Source of the DNA: Cereibacter ovatus
Lineage (GTDB): Bacteria > Pseudomonadota > Alphaproteobacteria > Rhodobacterales > Rhodobacteraceae
Reading direction: 5' to 3'
Length of the DNA stretch: 64,000 nucleotides
NCBI RefSeq assembly: GCF_900207575.1
Contig: NZ_OAOQ01000002.1
Location: forward strand, 238,587-302,586
Shown: positions 17,998-26,997 of the stretch, piece by piece
Position numbering within the stretch: the first letter of the stretch is position 1
How the letters are laid out: each line of letters opens with the position of its first letter
Notes under the pieces: generated by a model
Told to the model about the DNA's origin: nothing
The model's input: only the letters and a program-made list of their open reading frames with translations
Database searches by the model: none
Made by a program: the position numbers and the translations under genes

Positions 17998-18594
17998 CTA
18001 TTCCGAACAGACATAGACCGCGCCGCCCACCGCGACGACGGTGACGGCGGCAGCGGCCAGTGCGGCCGGCGCGGTCGCCGCCGACAGCGCCGTGGCGCCA
18101 AGGCTGGACAGCGCCGCCGAGACCGAACCCGCGGTGCCCGACAGGATCACCGCGCCGGTGCCGTTTTCCACCGCGCGGACACCGTTCACCACCCGTCCCG
18201 CCTGTCCGGCGATGGACAGCGCGGCCCCGGTCGAATCGTTGACCCTTTGGCAGAAGGCACCCGTGGGCCGGGCGCAATGCAGATAGGCGTCGCGCTCGCC
18301 TTCGGCAAAGCCGGTGTAGGTGTTGGCCTCGCGGTCGAACTGAAGGCAGAACACCGCGCGCTCACGGTCATTCAGCCCCGGCGTCATCGCGCGCAGCGTC
18401 ACATAGCCGGGGCAGGTGATGTCGCCATAGCCCCCCAGCCAGCGTTCGCGGATCGAGCGGTTGGCGCGAACCTCTTGATCCTTCGTGTCCCAGCTCAGCG
18501 CGGTCGGGAAGCCTTCCAAAGAGGTCAGACAGGCTTCGGGCTTGGCCAGCGCCGGTGCGGGCAACATGAGCAAAAGGGCAAGAAGGGTGCGCAT
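17998..18594 (-). CDS. Unrecognised exported protein with hydrophobic C-terminus
   Basis: I do not recognise this 198-residue protein. A signal peptide (about 1-18, MRTLLALLLMLPAPALA) is followed by a domain of about 100 residues with cysteines that could form disulfides. The last 60 residues are almost only Ala, Gly, Val, Ser and Thr and contain at least one likely membrane helix, ending VYVCSE. GGAG lies upstream of the chosen ATG. It lies downstream of hemE on the same strand after a strong hairpin, so it is probably transcribed separately. Confidence 0.65.
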   Translation of the reverse strand: MRTLLALLLMLPAPALAKPEACLTSLEGFPTALSWDTKDQEVRANRSIRERWLGGYGDITCPGYVTLRAMTPGLNDRERAVFCLQFDREANTYTGFAEGERDAYLHCARPTGAFCQRVNDSTGAALSIAGQAGRVVNGVRAVENGTGAVILSGTAGSVSAALSSLGATALSAATAPAALAAAAVTVVAVGGAVYVCSE

Positions 18595-18652
18595 GACAAC
18601 TCCGGCAGGGTCGGTCATGTCAGCCTGTCCGCTGTGGCGGCACAAGGCAAGC

Positions 18653-18684
18653 GGGGGCGGCTCAAAGCAGCGTGAGCCGCCCCC
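18653..18684 (-). terminator. Hairpin after hemE
   Basis: A perfect 12-bp stem (18653-18664 with 18673-18684) with an 8-base loop starts six bases after the hemE stop. No T tract follows, but the stem is very stable and is the likely hemE transcript end. Confidence 0.65.
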
Positions 18685-18690
18685 GATGGA

Positions 18691-19722
18691 TCACTTGCCG
18701 CGGATCGTGTTGACCAGCAGCGTGACGTTTTCCGGATCGGCTTCCGGCGTGATGCCATGGCCAAGGTTGAAGATATGCGGGCCGTTCTTGAACGCCTCGA
18801 CCACGCCCTTGGTGGCCTGAACCAGTTCGTCGCCGCCCGTCACCATGTATTTCGGATCAAGGTTGCCCTGAACGCAGGTCTTGCCCTTCTGGACATTCTC
18901 GGCCGCCCATTCCGGCGACACCGAGTTGTCGATGGCCACGCAATCGGCGCCGGTCTTTTCGGCAAACCCGATATAGCCCTCGCCGGCTTCGCGCGGGAAG
19001 GCGATGATCGGCAGACCGGGGTGACGGGCCTTCAGTTCCGCGATGATCTTGCGCGCCGGTTCCACGGCGAAATCCTCGAAGTCCTGCCCTTTCAGCGAGC
19101 CGGCCCAGCTGTCGAACAGCTTGACCACTTCGCAGCCGGCCTCGACCTGCTTCGACAGGTATTCGATGGTGGCATCGGTGATGCGGTCCATCAGCGCGAC
19201 AAAGGCCGCCCGGTCGGTGTCCTTCAGCTTGTGCGCCGCGGCCTGATCCTTGGACCCGCGGCCCGCGATCATGTAGGTCGCGACCGTCCACGGCATCCCG
19301 GCAAACCCGATGAAGGTGGTCTCGGCGGGCAGTTCGCGGGCGAGGATGCGGCAGGTCTCATAAACCGGGGCCAGCTTGTCGTGGATCTCGTCCTTGCCCT
19401 TCAGCGCCTCGACCCCGGCCATGTCGGTGATCGTGGACATCCGCGGGCCTTCGCCGGTTTCGAACCACAGATCCGCACCAAGGGCCTGCGGCAGAAGCAG
19501 GATGTCGGCAAACAGGATCGCCGCGTCAAAGCCATAGCGGCGGATCGGTTGAAGCGTCACCTCGGCGGCCAGTTCCGGGTTGTAGCACAGCGAGAGGAAG
19601 TCGCCCGCCTCGGCCCGCGTCGCGCGGTATTCCGGCAGGTAGCGGCCGGCCTGACGCATCAGCCAGATCGGGGGCGTGGGCAGGGTTTCGCCCCGCAGCG
19701 CACGCAGCATCGTCTTGGTCAT
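18691..19722 (-). CDS. hemE: Uroporphyrinogen decarboxylase
   Basis: HemE decarboxylates the four acetate side chains of uroporphyrinogen III to give coproporphyrinogen III. The 343-residue protein has the N-terminal signature [17 protein letters not shown] with the substrate-binding arginines, then [14 protein letters not shown] and FDSWAG. The start ATG has AAGGAG upstream. It is divergent from hemC across a 100-base gap that holds a TGT-N12-ACA palindrome. Confidence 0.96.
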   Translation of the reverse strand: MTKTMLRALRGETLPTPPIWLMRQAGRYLPEYRATRAEAGDFLSLCYNPELAAEVTLQPIRRYGFDAAILFADILLLPQALGADLWFETGEGPRMSTITDMAGVEALKGKDEIHDKLAPVYETCRILARELPAETTFIGFAGMPWTVATYMIAGRGSKDQAAAHKLKDTDRAAFVALMDRITDATIEYLSKQVEAGCEVVKLFDSWAGSLKGQDFEDFAVEPARKIIAELKARHPGLPIIAFPREAGEGYIGFAEKTGADCVAIDNSVSPEWAAENVQKGKTCVQGNLDPKYMVTGGDELVQATKGVVEAFKNGPHIFNLGHGITPEADPENVTLLVNTIRGK

Positions 19723-19738
19723 GGGGTGCTCCTTCTCA

Positions 19739-19760
19739 GCTTGGGTGCTGGTTCCCAAGC
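19739..19760 (-). other. Hairpin in the hemE leader
   Basis: A 7-bp stem (19739-19745 with 19754-19760) lies 16 bases upstream of the hemE start codon. It sits beside the ribosome binding site and could modulate translation; this is inference only. Confidence 0.35.
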
Positions 19761-19787
19761 CGCGCCCCCGATGTCAATATGGGGAGT

Positions 19788-19805
19788 TGTCAGGGCAACT
19801 GGACA
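19788..19805. promoter_or_regulatory. Candidate PpsR/CrtJ box between hemE and hemC
   Basis: TGTC-N10-GACA fits the TGT-N12-ACA consensus of the phototrophy repressor PpsR/CrtJ, including the preferred inner C and G. It lies 65 bases from the hemE start and 17 from the hemC start. CrtJ is known to act on hem genes in Rhodobacter capsulatus. A second short inverted repeat (19785-19789 with 19796-19800) overlaps it. Confidence 0.55.
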
Positions 19806-19822
19806 ACGCTAACCAAATCGCC

Positions 19823-20767
19823 ATGACACACACCATGCCCACCCCCGCTGAACCCCTCAAGATCGGCACGCGCGGCTCGCCGCTTGCGTTGGCTCAGGCC
19901 TACGAGACCCGCAGCCGCCTGTCGGCCGCGTTCTCGTTGCCGGAAGAGGTATTTGAGATCGTGGTGATAAAAACCACAGGTGACAAGGTCTTGGACCGCC
20001 CTCTGAAAGAGATTGGCGGCAAGGGCCTGTTCACCCGCGAGATCGAGGACGCGCTGCTTGACGGCGGAATCGATATCGCCGTCCATTCGATGAAGGACAT
20101 GCCGACGCTTCAGCCGGATGGGCTGATCCTTGACACCTACCTGCCGCGCGAAGACACGCGCGATGCCTTCATCACCTTCGCTGAAGGTGGGTTGGCTGAT
20201 TTGCCGCAGGGCGCCGTGGTCGGATCTTCCAGCCTGCGCCGCCGCGCGCAACTGCTGAACCGCCGTCCCGATCTTCAGATCGTGGAATTCCGTGGCAACC
20301 TTCAGACCCGTCTCAAGAAGCTGTCCGACGGGGTGGCGCGGGGCACCTTCCTCGCGATGGCCGGGCTGAACCGGCTGAACATGACCGAAGTGCCGCGCAT
20401 CGCGATCGAGCACGAAGAAATGCTGCCGGCCGTGGCGCAGGGCGCCATCGGGATCGAGCGTCGGATCGACGATCCGCGCACGCAGGAAATGCTGGCCGCG
20501 ATCCATGACGTGCCCACCGGCCACCGCCTTGCCGCCGAGCGCAGCTATCTGCTGAAGCTGGACGGTTCGTGCGAGACGCCGATCGCAGGGCTGTGCCTGC
20601 TGGAAGGCGACCAGATCTGGCTGCGCGGCGAGATCCTGCGCCCCGACGGGTCCGAATGCATCTCGGGCGAGATCCGTGGCCCGATCCCGGATGCCGCGGC
20701 GCTGGGGGCCGAACTGGCGTCCGAGCTGCTGGGCCGCGCGCCCGCCGACTTCTTCAGCTGGCGCTGA
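19823..20767 (+). CDS. hemC: Hydroxymethylbilane synthase (porphobilinogen deaminase)
   Basis: HemC joins four porphobilinogens into hydroxymethylbilane. The 314-residue protein has IGTRGSPLALAQ, the HSMKDMPT loop, GSSSLRRRAQL and RGNLQTRL. The dipyrromethane cofactor cysteine is C250 in DGSCETPIAG. Two in-frame ATG codons lie four residues apart at the start; I take the first. It is divergent from hemE. Confidence 0.96.
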   Translation: MTHTMPTPAEPLKIGTRGSPLALAQAYETRSRLSAAFSLPEEVFEIVVIKTTGDKVLDRPLKEIGGKGLFTREIEDALLDGGIDIAVHSMKDMPTLQPDGLILDTYLPREDTRDAFITFAEGGLADLPQGAVVGSSSLRRRAQLLNRRPDLQIVEFRGNLQTRLKKLSDGVARGTFLAMAGLNRLNMTEVPRIAIEHEEMLPAVAQGAIGIERRIDDPRTQEMLAAIHDVPTGHRLAAERSYLLKLDGSCETPIAGLCLLEGDQIWLRGEILRPDGSECISGEIRGPIPDAAALGAELASELLGRAPADFFSWR

Positions 20768-20774
20768 GGCTTTC

Positions 20775-20800
20775 GGCCAGAGCGGGCGCCCGCTCTGGCC
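20775..20800 (+). terminator. Perfect palindrome after hemC
   Basis: A 26-base perfect palindrome (13-base arms, no spacer) begins 7 bases after the hemC stop. It would form a long GC hairpin and is the likely hemC terminator; a T-rich stretch follows only weakly. Confidence 0.6.
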
Positions 20801-20969
20801 GCTTTGCGGGGCGTTGCGCATCCCTTGGCCATGCCGGGATTCGCCGCCGGGCCGCCCGTTCAAAGTGTGACTGATTTTTCCGCAAGGTGCGGCAACAGGC
20901 GCCCTCAACGGGGCGCGGATCGCTGCTAACCTGATCCCATGACGGCACAAAGCCGCCGGGACTCTGGTC

Positions 20970-21731
20970 ATGTCACAGATCGATCCAGCCGCCCCTTCCG
21001 CCGATCCCTTCGCGCCGGTGATCGCCGCGGCCCTTTGCGAAACGCCGGTCCGGGTGAAACCGCTGCCCTTGCCCGATGGCGATCAGCTTTGGCTGAAGCG
21101 GGTCGAGGATGCGACCCACCGCAACTGGCAGCGCAAGGGCGACATGCGCCGCTTGCTGCGCCGCGAACGCGAGGCTTGCGTCGCGCTGGGCGCGGCGGGC
21201 CTTCCGGTGGTGGCGCTGGTGGATGGTCACACCGACTGGCTGGTGACGCGCGACGCGGGCGCCAACCTGCGCCACCTGCTGCGCGCCGCAGACACCTGTG
21301 CGCGCGAACGGCAGGCCGCCTTTGCCGCCGCGGGCGAGGCGCTGGCGCGGCTGCATCGCGCGGGTGTGACCCACGGCCGGCCCACCATGCGCTCGATCTG
21401 CTGGGACGGGACGACGGTCCGCTTCATCAGCCTGTCGCGCACGGCGATGCGGCGGCGGCGCAAGCGGCATTTCGCGCTGGATGTGCTGATCTTCATCCAT
21501 TCCTGCCTCTGCGCCGACCGCAGCGCGCATGAGGCGCTAGGCGCGGCGCTGACCGCCTATCTTGCCCATGCGCCGGAAGGGACATGGGGCGCGGTGCGGC
21601 GCATGGCGCTGTTGGCGGCGATGGTCGCCCCGGCCGCCGCTGCGGTGAAACTGGTGGCGCGGCGGCCTGCCTCGCGCGAGTTGATGGCGCTGCCTTTGGC
21701 GCTGGCCTACGTCTCGGCGCGGCGGCGCTGA
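20970..21731 (+). CDS. Degenerate kinase-like protein (Kdo/RIO-type fold)
   Basis: The 253-residue protein resembles the lipopolysaccharide-kinase branch of protein-kinase-like folds. The segment LHRAGVTHG (128-136) corresponds to the catalytic loop, and an F-I-S strand followed by basic RRRRKRH and a DVLIFIHSCL helix corresponds to the DFG region and the helix after it. The catalytic residues are missing: HGD reads HGR (R137), the metal asparagine reads S142 and the DFG aspartate reads S154. It is probably a pseudokinase. The C-terminus is hydrophobic (about 200-248). The ribosome binding site is weak. Confidence 0.6.
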   Translation: MSQIDPAAPSADPFAPVIAAALCETPVRVKPLPLPDGDQLWLKRVEDATHRNWQRKGDMRRLLRREREACVALGAAGLPVVALVDGHTDWLVTRDAGANLRHLLRAADTCARERQAAFAAAGEALARLHRAGVTHGRPTMRSICWDGTTVRFISLSRTAMRRRRKRHFALDVLIFIHSCLCADRSAHEALGAALTAYLAHAPEGTWGAVRRMALLAAMVAPAAAAVKLVARRPASRELMALPLALAYVSARRR

Positions 21732-21810
21732 CCGCGGTCGCAGGGCCTGCCCATCGCAGGCGTTCCGTGCCATCGTGGCCGAGGAATCAGCCGCGGGCAG
21801 GGGTTTGGCG

Positions 21811-24483
21811 ATGGACGAGGGCACGATCATCCTTCTGGCGCTGCTGACGCTGGCGATTGTGGTGGGAACGCCGGTGGCGACGGTCGTGCTGCTGGTGCGG
21901 CAGGCGCGGCTGACCGCGCGGCTGGCCGAGGTCGAGGCCGCCCTTGCGCGTCTGGGCAGCCCGGCGCCCGCAGCCGATGCATTGCCGGATGTGATGGCGC
22001 GGCCGCAGCCCGATCCGGTTGCACCACCTGCGCCCGCGTCGGATGCCCTTCCAGTGACCGCCGACCGCCCGCCGCCGATCGCCGGCCCGTGGGATCGTGC
22101 GCCAGCGCCGGAAACGCAGGCGGAACCCGCGCCCGAACGCCCCTATGTCCTGCGCCGCGACCGGCTGGCGAGGCTGTTCGTCTGGCTGCGGACCAACTGG
22201 GCCTTTACGCTGTCGGCGGTGTCGCTGGCGCTGGCCGGCATCTTCTTCGTGCAATACGGCATCGAGCAGGGCCTGCTGCCGCCTGCGCTGCGTGTGGCCG
22301 CGGCGGTGGCCTTCGGCCTTGGCCTGATCGCGGCCGGCGAATGGGTGCGCAGGCGGGGCGGCGAGGGCGAGGACGCGCCGGCCCTTTACCTGCCCTCGGT
22401 GTTCTCGGCGGCGGGGATCGTTTCGGTCTATGCCGGTATTGTCGCCGGGAGGTTGCTTTATGCGCTGTATGGTCCAGGGCTGACACTGGCGGGGCTGGTG
22501 GCGACGACGCTGGGCGCGGTGGTGCTGGGCTGGCGTCACGGTCCGTTTCTGGTCGCCATGGGGCTGCTGGGGGCGGGGGCGGCGCCGTTTCTGGTGGCGG
22601 GCGGATCGGGGGCCACGGCGGCGCTTTATCCCTATTACCTGCTGATCGCCTTTCTTGGCCTTGCGGTCGATGCCTTTCGCCGCTGGGCCTGGGTCTCGGT
22701 GCTGGCGCTGGTGGTGGGGATGGGCGGCGCCTTTCTGATGGCGCTGGCCGGCGCCGGGGATGAAGGTTGGGCGCTGGCGCTGCTGGGCTTTGCCGTGATG
22801 GCGGTGGTGGTGCCCGAACGCGCGCCGATCCCCGAGCACGAGGCGCCGGCGATCCTTGACGCGCTGATGGGCGGGGGCAGCCCGTCCTTTCCGGTGCGGC
22901 TGGCCTTCGGCACGGTGGTGGCGACGACGCTCGCCCTGTGGCTGACGCTGGACGGCATGTGGTCCTTTGCTGCACTGGCCGCGCTGGCACTGGGGCTGGC
23001 GGTGGCCAGCCTGCGCGCGCCCGGGATCGGAGACCTTGCGATCCTGCCCGCCGCGGCCTTCCTTGCCCAACTCTGGACCGACGAGCGGTCGGCTGCGGTC
23101 TTTTCCGCCCAAACCATCCTGCTGCGAGAGCCCGAAACCGCCCCCCCCGCCACCGTTTCGGTGCTTTTGCTGCTGGCGGGTCTGGTGACGCTGGCGCTGG
23201 CGCAGCGGGCGCGGGGCGCGTTGTTGCGGCCACTGGCGCTGGCGGCGGTGCTGGCGGCGCCGGTCGCGGCGGCCCTGCTGGAGTTTCGCTGGCTTCCCGC
23301 GCCGGTCCTTGGGCTGCTGCCCTGGGCCTTGCATGTGATGGCGGTGGCGGGGCTGATGACCTGGCTGGCGTGGCGCTGGGCGGGGCAGGCGGATCGCCGG
23401 CCGATGGCCTGGGCGGTGCTGTCGGCGTTGTCGGCGGTGGCGCTGGCCCTGTTCCTGCTGCTGGATGCTGCCGCGCTGACGCTGGCCTTCGGTGTGCTGG
23501 CGGTGACGGCGGTCTGGCTGGACCGGCGGCTGTCGCTGGTCGAGATGGGCTGGTTCATGCAGGCGGCGGTGGCGGCGATCAGCTATCGGCTGGTGGTCGA
23601 TCCTGGCCTTGACTGGGCCGGCATCGCGCCGCTGGGCCATGTGCTGGTGGCCTTTTCCGGGGCGATCATGGCGGCGCTGGCGGCGCGGCATCTGCTGGCC
23701 TCTGGCCGCCGGATCGAGCGAGCGGTGGCCGAAAGCGCCGTGGTGGTCTGGGCGGCGCTGCTGACCAACGTGCTGTTCCTGCGCGGCCTTCCGCCCGATC
23801 AGTCGCAGTGGACACACTGGTTCCTGACGCTTCAGGCGGTGCCGTGGCTGCTGGTGGCGGGGGCGCAGCTTTGGCGGGTGCAGGGCGATGGCGGCCGCGT
23901 CGATCTGCTGCGCCGGGTGATCGCAGCCGGTGCCGCGCTGCTGGCCGCGGTGCCGCTGCTGCTGTCGCTGACGCTGGCCAATCCGCTGGTGGCGGGGGCC
24001 GACGGGCGCATCATCGGCCCGCCGATCCTTGATTCGCTGGCGTTGGCCTATGCGGTGCCGGCGGCGCTTCTGATCGCGGGGGCGCTGTTGCCGGCGCTGG
24101 GGCGGTTGCGGCGGTCGGTGCGGCTTTTGGGGATCGGGTTCGCGATCCTGTGGCTTGCACTGGAAATCCGCCGCCTGTGGCAGGGCGAGCGGATCGACGC
24201 CCCCGGTGTCATGCAGGGCGAGCTTTACAGCTATACGCTGGCGATGCTGGTGGCGGGGGCGGCGCTGTTGTGGCTGGCGGTGCAGCGGCGGTCGGAACCC
24301 TTGCGCCGGCTGGCGATGGTGGTGATCGGCGTGACGGTGGCCAAGGTGTTCCTGTGGGATGCCGCGGGGCTGTCGGGGCTGGTCCGGGTTCTCAGCTTTG
24401 CCTGTCTTGGGCTGGCGCTGGCGGGGATGGCATGGCTGAACGCGCTGATCCGCCGTGCGATGGCGGATCAGGGCAAAAGCTGA
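21811..24483 (+). CDS. Large polytopic membrane protein, DUF2339 type
   Basis: This 890-residue protein has an N-terminal helix, a short coiled-coil-like segment (ARLTARLAEVEAALARLG), a Pro-rich cytoplasmic linker and then more than 20 hydrophobic segments, beginning LFVWLRTNWAFTLSAVSLALAGIFFVQYGIEQG. That arrangement and the C-terminal TVAKVFLWD motif match the DUF2339 family of unknown function. The ATG chosen is 12 codons inside a GTG-started frame and begins the first helix. It ends 16 bases inside the convergent transporter gene. Confidence 0.8.
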   Translation: MDEGTIILLALLTLAIVVGTPVATVVLLVRQARLTARLAEVEAALARLGSPAPAADALPDVMARPQPDPVAPPAPASDALPVTADRPPPIAGPWDRAPAPETQAEPAPERPYVLRRDRLARLFVWLRTNWAFTLSAVSLALAGIFFVQYGIEQGLLPPALRVAAAVAFGLGLIAAGEWVRRRGGEGEDAPALYLPSVFSAAGIVSVYAGIVAGRLLYALYGPGLTLAGLVATTLGAVVLGWRHGPFLVAMGLLGAGAAPFLVAGGSGATAALYPYYLLIAFLGLAVDAFRRWAWVSVLALVVGMGGAFLMALAGAGDEGWALALLGFAVMAVVVPERAPIPEHEAPAILDALMGGGSPSFPVRLAFGTVVATTLALWLTLDGMWSFAALAALALGLAVASLRAPGIGDLAILPAAAFLAQLWTDERSAAVFSAQTILLREPETAPPATVSVLLLLAGLVTLALAQRARGALLRPLALAAVLAAPVAAALLEFRWLPAPVLGLLPWALHVMAVAGLMTWLAWRWAGQADRRPMAWAVLSALSAVALALFLLLDAAALTLAFGVLAVTAVWLDRRLSLVEMGWFMQAAVAAISYRLVVDPGLDWAGIAPLGHVLVAFSGAIMAALAARHLLASGRRIERAVAESAVVVWAALLTNVLFLRGLPPDQSQWTHWFLTLQAVPWLLVAGAQLWRVQGDGGRVDLLRRVIAAGAALLAAVPLLLSLTLANPLVAGADGRIIGPPILDSLALAYAVPAALLIAGALLPALGRLRRSVRLLGIGFAILWLALEIRRLWQGERIDAPGVMQGELYSYTLAMLVAGAALLWLAVQRRSEPLRRLAMVVIGVTVAKVFLWDAAGLSGLVRVLSFACLGLALAGMAWLNALIRRAMADQGKS

Positions 24484-25406
24484 AGCCAGACCCAGATCGT
24501 CAGGATGGAGCCTGCGGTGGCGATCAGCACCGCCGAGGCCGTGACCCGCTTGGCCACGCCATAGATGTTGGCGAACAGATAGGCATTCACCCCCGGTGCC
24601 ATTGCCGCCGTCACCACGGCAGACCGGATCTGCGCGGTTTCCAGATCGAACACCCCGCGCCCCAGCAGAAAGGCCACACCCGGATGCACGATCAGCGACA
24701 GGCCGCAGATCATCGCGATCACCTTCATGTCGCCTTCGGGGCGATAGCGCAGCAGCACCCCCCCCAGCCCGAACAGCGCCGTGGGCAGGGCCGCGCGGCT
24801 CATCATGCCGACCGCGGCATCGATGGCGCCGGGCAGCACCATGCCCGACAGGTTCACCACAAAGCCCAATGAGATCCCGATCACCAGCGGCTGGCTGAAG
24901 ATCGCCACCACCACCTGCCGCGCCAGCCGCGGCTTTGAAAGCCCCATCCCGCGCGAGCGGACAAGCTCCATGACGGTGATGCCAAAGCCATACAGCAGCG
25001 GCGAATGGATTGAAATGATGGCATAGTTCGCCGCCAGCGCGTCGGGGCCATAGGCGCGTTCGGTGATCGGCAGGCCCAGCAGCAGCGAGTTCGAGAACAG
25101 GCAGGCAAAGCCGATCGCCACGCAATCTTCCAGCGGGCGGCGAAACAGATGCCGTGCGCCCAGAAAGCCAAGGGCAAAGCCAATGAAAGCCCCGGCGTAG
25201 AACGAGGCGAACAGCCCAAGGTCATAGTTCGCCGCCAGATCCAGCCGCGCGATCGACGAGAACAGCAGGCAGGGCACCGCGAAATTCTGCGCGAACCGCA
25301 TGATGCCATCCACCGCAAGGTCCGGGATCAGCCCCACCCGCGCCGCCGCATATCCGAAGCCGATCACCAGAAAGACTGGCAGGATGACGTCGATCAGCGC
25401 GCTCAT
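24468..25406 (-). CDS. AEC-family permease
   Basis: The 312-residue protein has about ten membrane segments in two inverted halves, as in the auxin efflux carrier / malonate transporter family. Substrates in this family range from organic acids to unknown compounds and cannot be told here. Its start overlaps the stop of the metallo-hydrolase gene as ATGA, so it is the last gene of a holB-tatD-MBL-AEC operon. Confidence 0.85.
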   Translation of the reverse strand: MSALIDVILPVFLVIGFGYAAARVGLIPDLAVDGIMRFAQNFAVPCLLFSSIARLDLAANYDLGLFASFYAGAFIGFALGFLGARHLFRRPLEDCVAIGFACLFSNSLLLGLPITERAYGPDALAANYAIISIHSPLLYGFGITVMELVRSRGMGLSKPRLARQVVVAIFSQPLVIGISLGFVVNLSGMVLPGAIDAAVGMMSRAALPTALFGLGGVLLRYRPEGDMKVIAMICGLSLIVHPGVAFLLGRGVFDLETAQIRSAVVTAAMAPGVNAYLFANIYGVAKRVTASAVLIATAGSILTIWVWLQLLP

Positions 25407-26200
25407 GCGTCCAGATCGAAGCTCAGACCGTCATGGGCGGGCTTGATATGGGCGGGCAGTTCGGCCGCCAGCGCATCGTAATCCAGATCGATGTGCATGT
25501 TGGTCAGGATCGCGCGTTCCGGCTTTGCCCGCGCGATCCAGTCCAGCGCCAGCGCCAGATGGGCGTGGGTCGGGTGCGGGCGGCGGCGCAGTGTGTCCAG
25601 CACCCACATCCGCAGCCCCTGAAGATGCGGCCAGCTTTCTTCCGGGATCGCCACCACATCGGGCAGATAGGCCAGATCGCCGATGCGGAAGCCCAAGGCC
25701 TCGGTCGGGCCGTGGCTGACGCTGAAGGGCACCAGCCGGATCTTTCCGCCCTCGCCATCGACCTCGAACGGGCCGTCGATGGTGTTCAGATCCAGAATCG
25801 GCGGGTAAAGCGATCCCGGCGGCTGAACGAAGGCATAACCAAAGCGGTTCAGCAGCGCATCCTGCGTGACCGGATCGGCCCAGACCGGCAGGCGCTTCTG
25901 CATGTTGAAAACGATCTGGCGCAGGTCGTCGATGCCATGGACATGATCGGCATGGGCATGGGTCCAGGCGACGGCATCCAGCAGCCCCACACCGGCATCC
26001 AGCAACTGCGGATGCAGGTCGGGGGTGGTGTCGATCAGCACGCGGGTGGTGCCGTGCCCCTCGCTCCGCTCGACCAGCAGGGAACAGCGGCGGCGGCGGT
26101 TCTTCGGGTTCGCGGGGTCGCATTCCCCCCAATGCCCGCCCAACCGAGGCACCCCCCCCGACGAGCCGCAGCCAAGGATGGTGAACCGCAGCCGCGCCAT
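25403..26200 (-). CDS. MBL-fold metallo-hydrolase, PhnP-like
   Basis: The 265-residue protein begins with the GCGSSGGVPRLGG motif and has the metal-binding THAHADHVHGID, typical of PhnP-type phosphodiesterases of the metallo-beta-lactamase fold. The late SVSHGPTEALGFRIGDLAYLPD supplies further metal ligands. This gene sits after tatD in most Rhodobacterales. Its start overlaps the tatD stop by one base. The true substrate is unknown. Confidence 0.88.
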   Translation of the reverse strand: MARLRFTILGCGSSGGVPRLGGHWGECDPANPKNRRRRCSLLVERSEGHGTTRVLIDTTPDLHPQLLDAGVGLLDAVAWTHAHADHVHGIDDLRQIVFNMQKRLPVWADPVTQDALLNRFGYAFVQPPGSLYPPILDLNTIDGPFEVDGEGGKIRLVPFSVSHGPTEALGFRIGDLAYLPDVVAIPEESWPHLQGLRMWVLDTLRRRPHPTHAHLALALDWIARAKPERAILTNMHIDLDYDALAAELPAHIKPAHDGLSFDLDA

Positions 26201-26994
26201 CAGCGGGCGGCCTTCGCAAACAGCCGGTCAAAATTGGCCGAGGTGGCGGCGGCGAACTCGGGCAGGGTCAGCCCGAAGACCTCGGCGCCTTTCGCGGCGG
26301 TGTGGGCGGTATAGGCGGGCTCGTTCCGGCGGCCGCGGTGGGGGGGCGGGGCCAGATAGGGGCTGTCGGTTTCCAGAAGGATGCGGTCCAGCGGCGCGGC
26401 GGCAAAGATTGCCCGCAGCTCGGCCGATTTCGGAAAGGCGGCGATGCCCGACATCGACAGGTAGAACCCCAGATCCAGCGCCGCCTGCGCCAGTTCCGCC
26501 CCGGACGAGAAGCAATGCATGACGCAGCAATAGGCGCCCGCGCGGTGTTCCTCGGACAGGATGCGGGCCATGTCGTCATCGGCGGCGCGGGCATGGATGA
26601 TCAGCGGCAGGCCGGTCTGGCGCGCGGCCTCGATATGGATGCGCAGGCTTTCCTGCTGCGCGGCGCGGCTGTCGGCGGAATAGTGGTAATCCAGCCCGGT
26701 TTCCCCGATGCCCACGAACTTCGGATGCGCGGCAAGGGCCACCAACGCGTCAACCGTGGCCATGGGTTCTTCGGCCGCGCTCATCGGATGGGTGCCGGCG
26801 GCGTAGTAGACGCCGTCATAGGCTTCCGCGATGGCGCGCACCCGGGGTTCGTGGCGCAGGCGGGTGCAGATCGTGACCATGCGGCCCACCCCGGCCGCGC
26901 GGGCACGGGCGACGATCTCGGGCAGTTCGCCCTCGAAATCGGGGAAATCCAGATGACAATGGCTGTCGACGATCTGCGGAATATCGGGCGTCAT
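26200..26994 (-). CDS. TatD-family metal-dependent hydrolase
   Basis: The 264-residue protein starts with VDSHCHLDF, the first metal site of the TatD amidohydrolase fold, and continues with GETGLDYHY, PLIIHARAADDD and LLETDSPYLAPP. TatD proteins act as DNases or RNases with 3'-5' exonuclease activity. It follows holB after three bases and is surely co-transcribed. Confidence 0.93.
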   Translation of the reverse strand: MTPDIPQIVDSHCHLDFPDFEGELPEIVARARAAGVGRMVTICTRLRHEPRVRAIAEAYDGVYYAAGTHPMSAAEEPMATVDALVALAAHPKFVGIGETGLDYHYSADSRAAQQESLRIHIEAARQTGLPLIIHARAADDDMARILSEEHRAGAYCCVMHCFSSGAELAQAALDLGFYLSMSGIAAFPKSAELRAIFAAAPLDRILLETDSPYLAPPPHRGRRNEPAYTAHTAAKGAEVFGLTLPEFAAATSANFDRLFAKAAR

Positions 26995-26997
26995 GGC

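Noticed and set aside
21787-25125. 1112-codon open frame on the minus strand
   Set aside because: It runs antisense to the DUF2339-type gene and into the AEC gene, and its product is mostly Arg, Gln, His and Pro. This is the usual mirror of GC-rich coding sequence.
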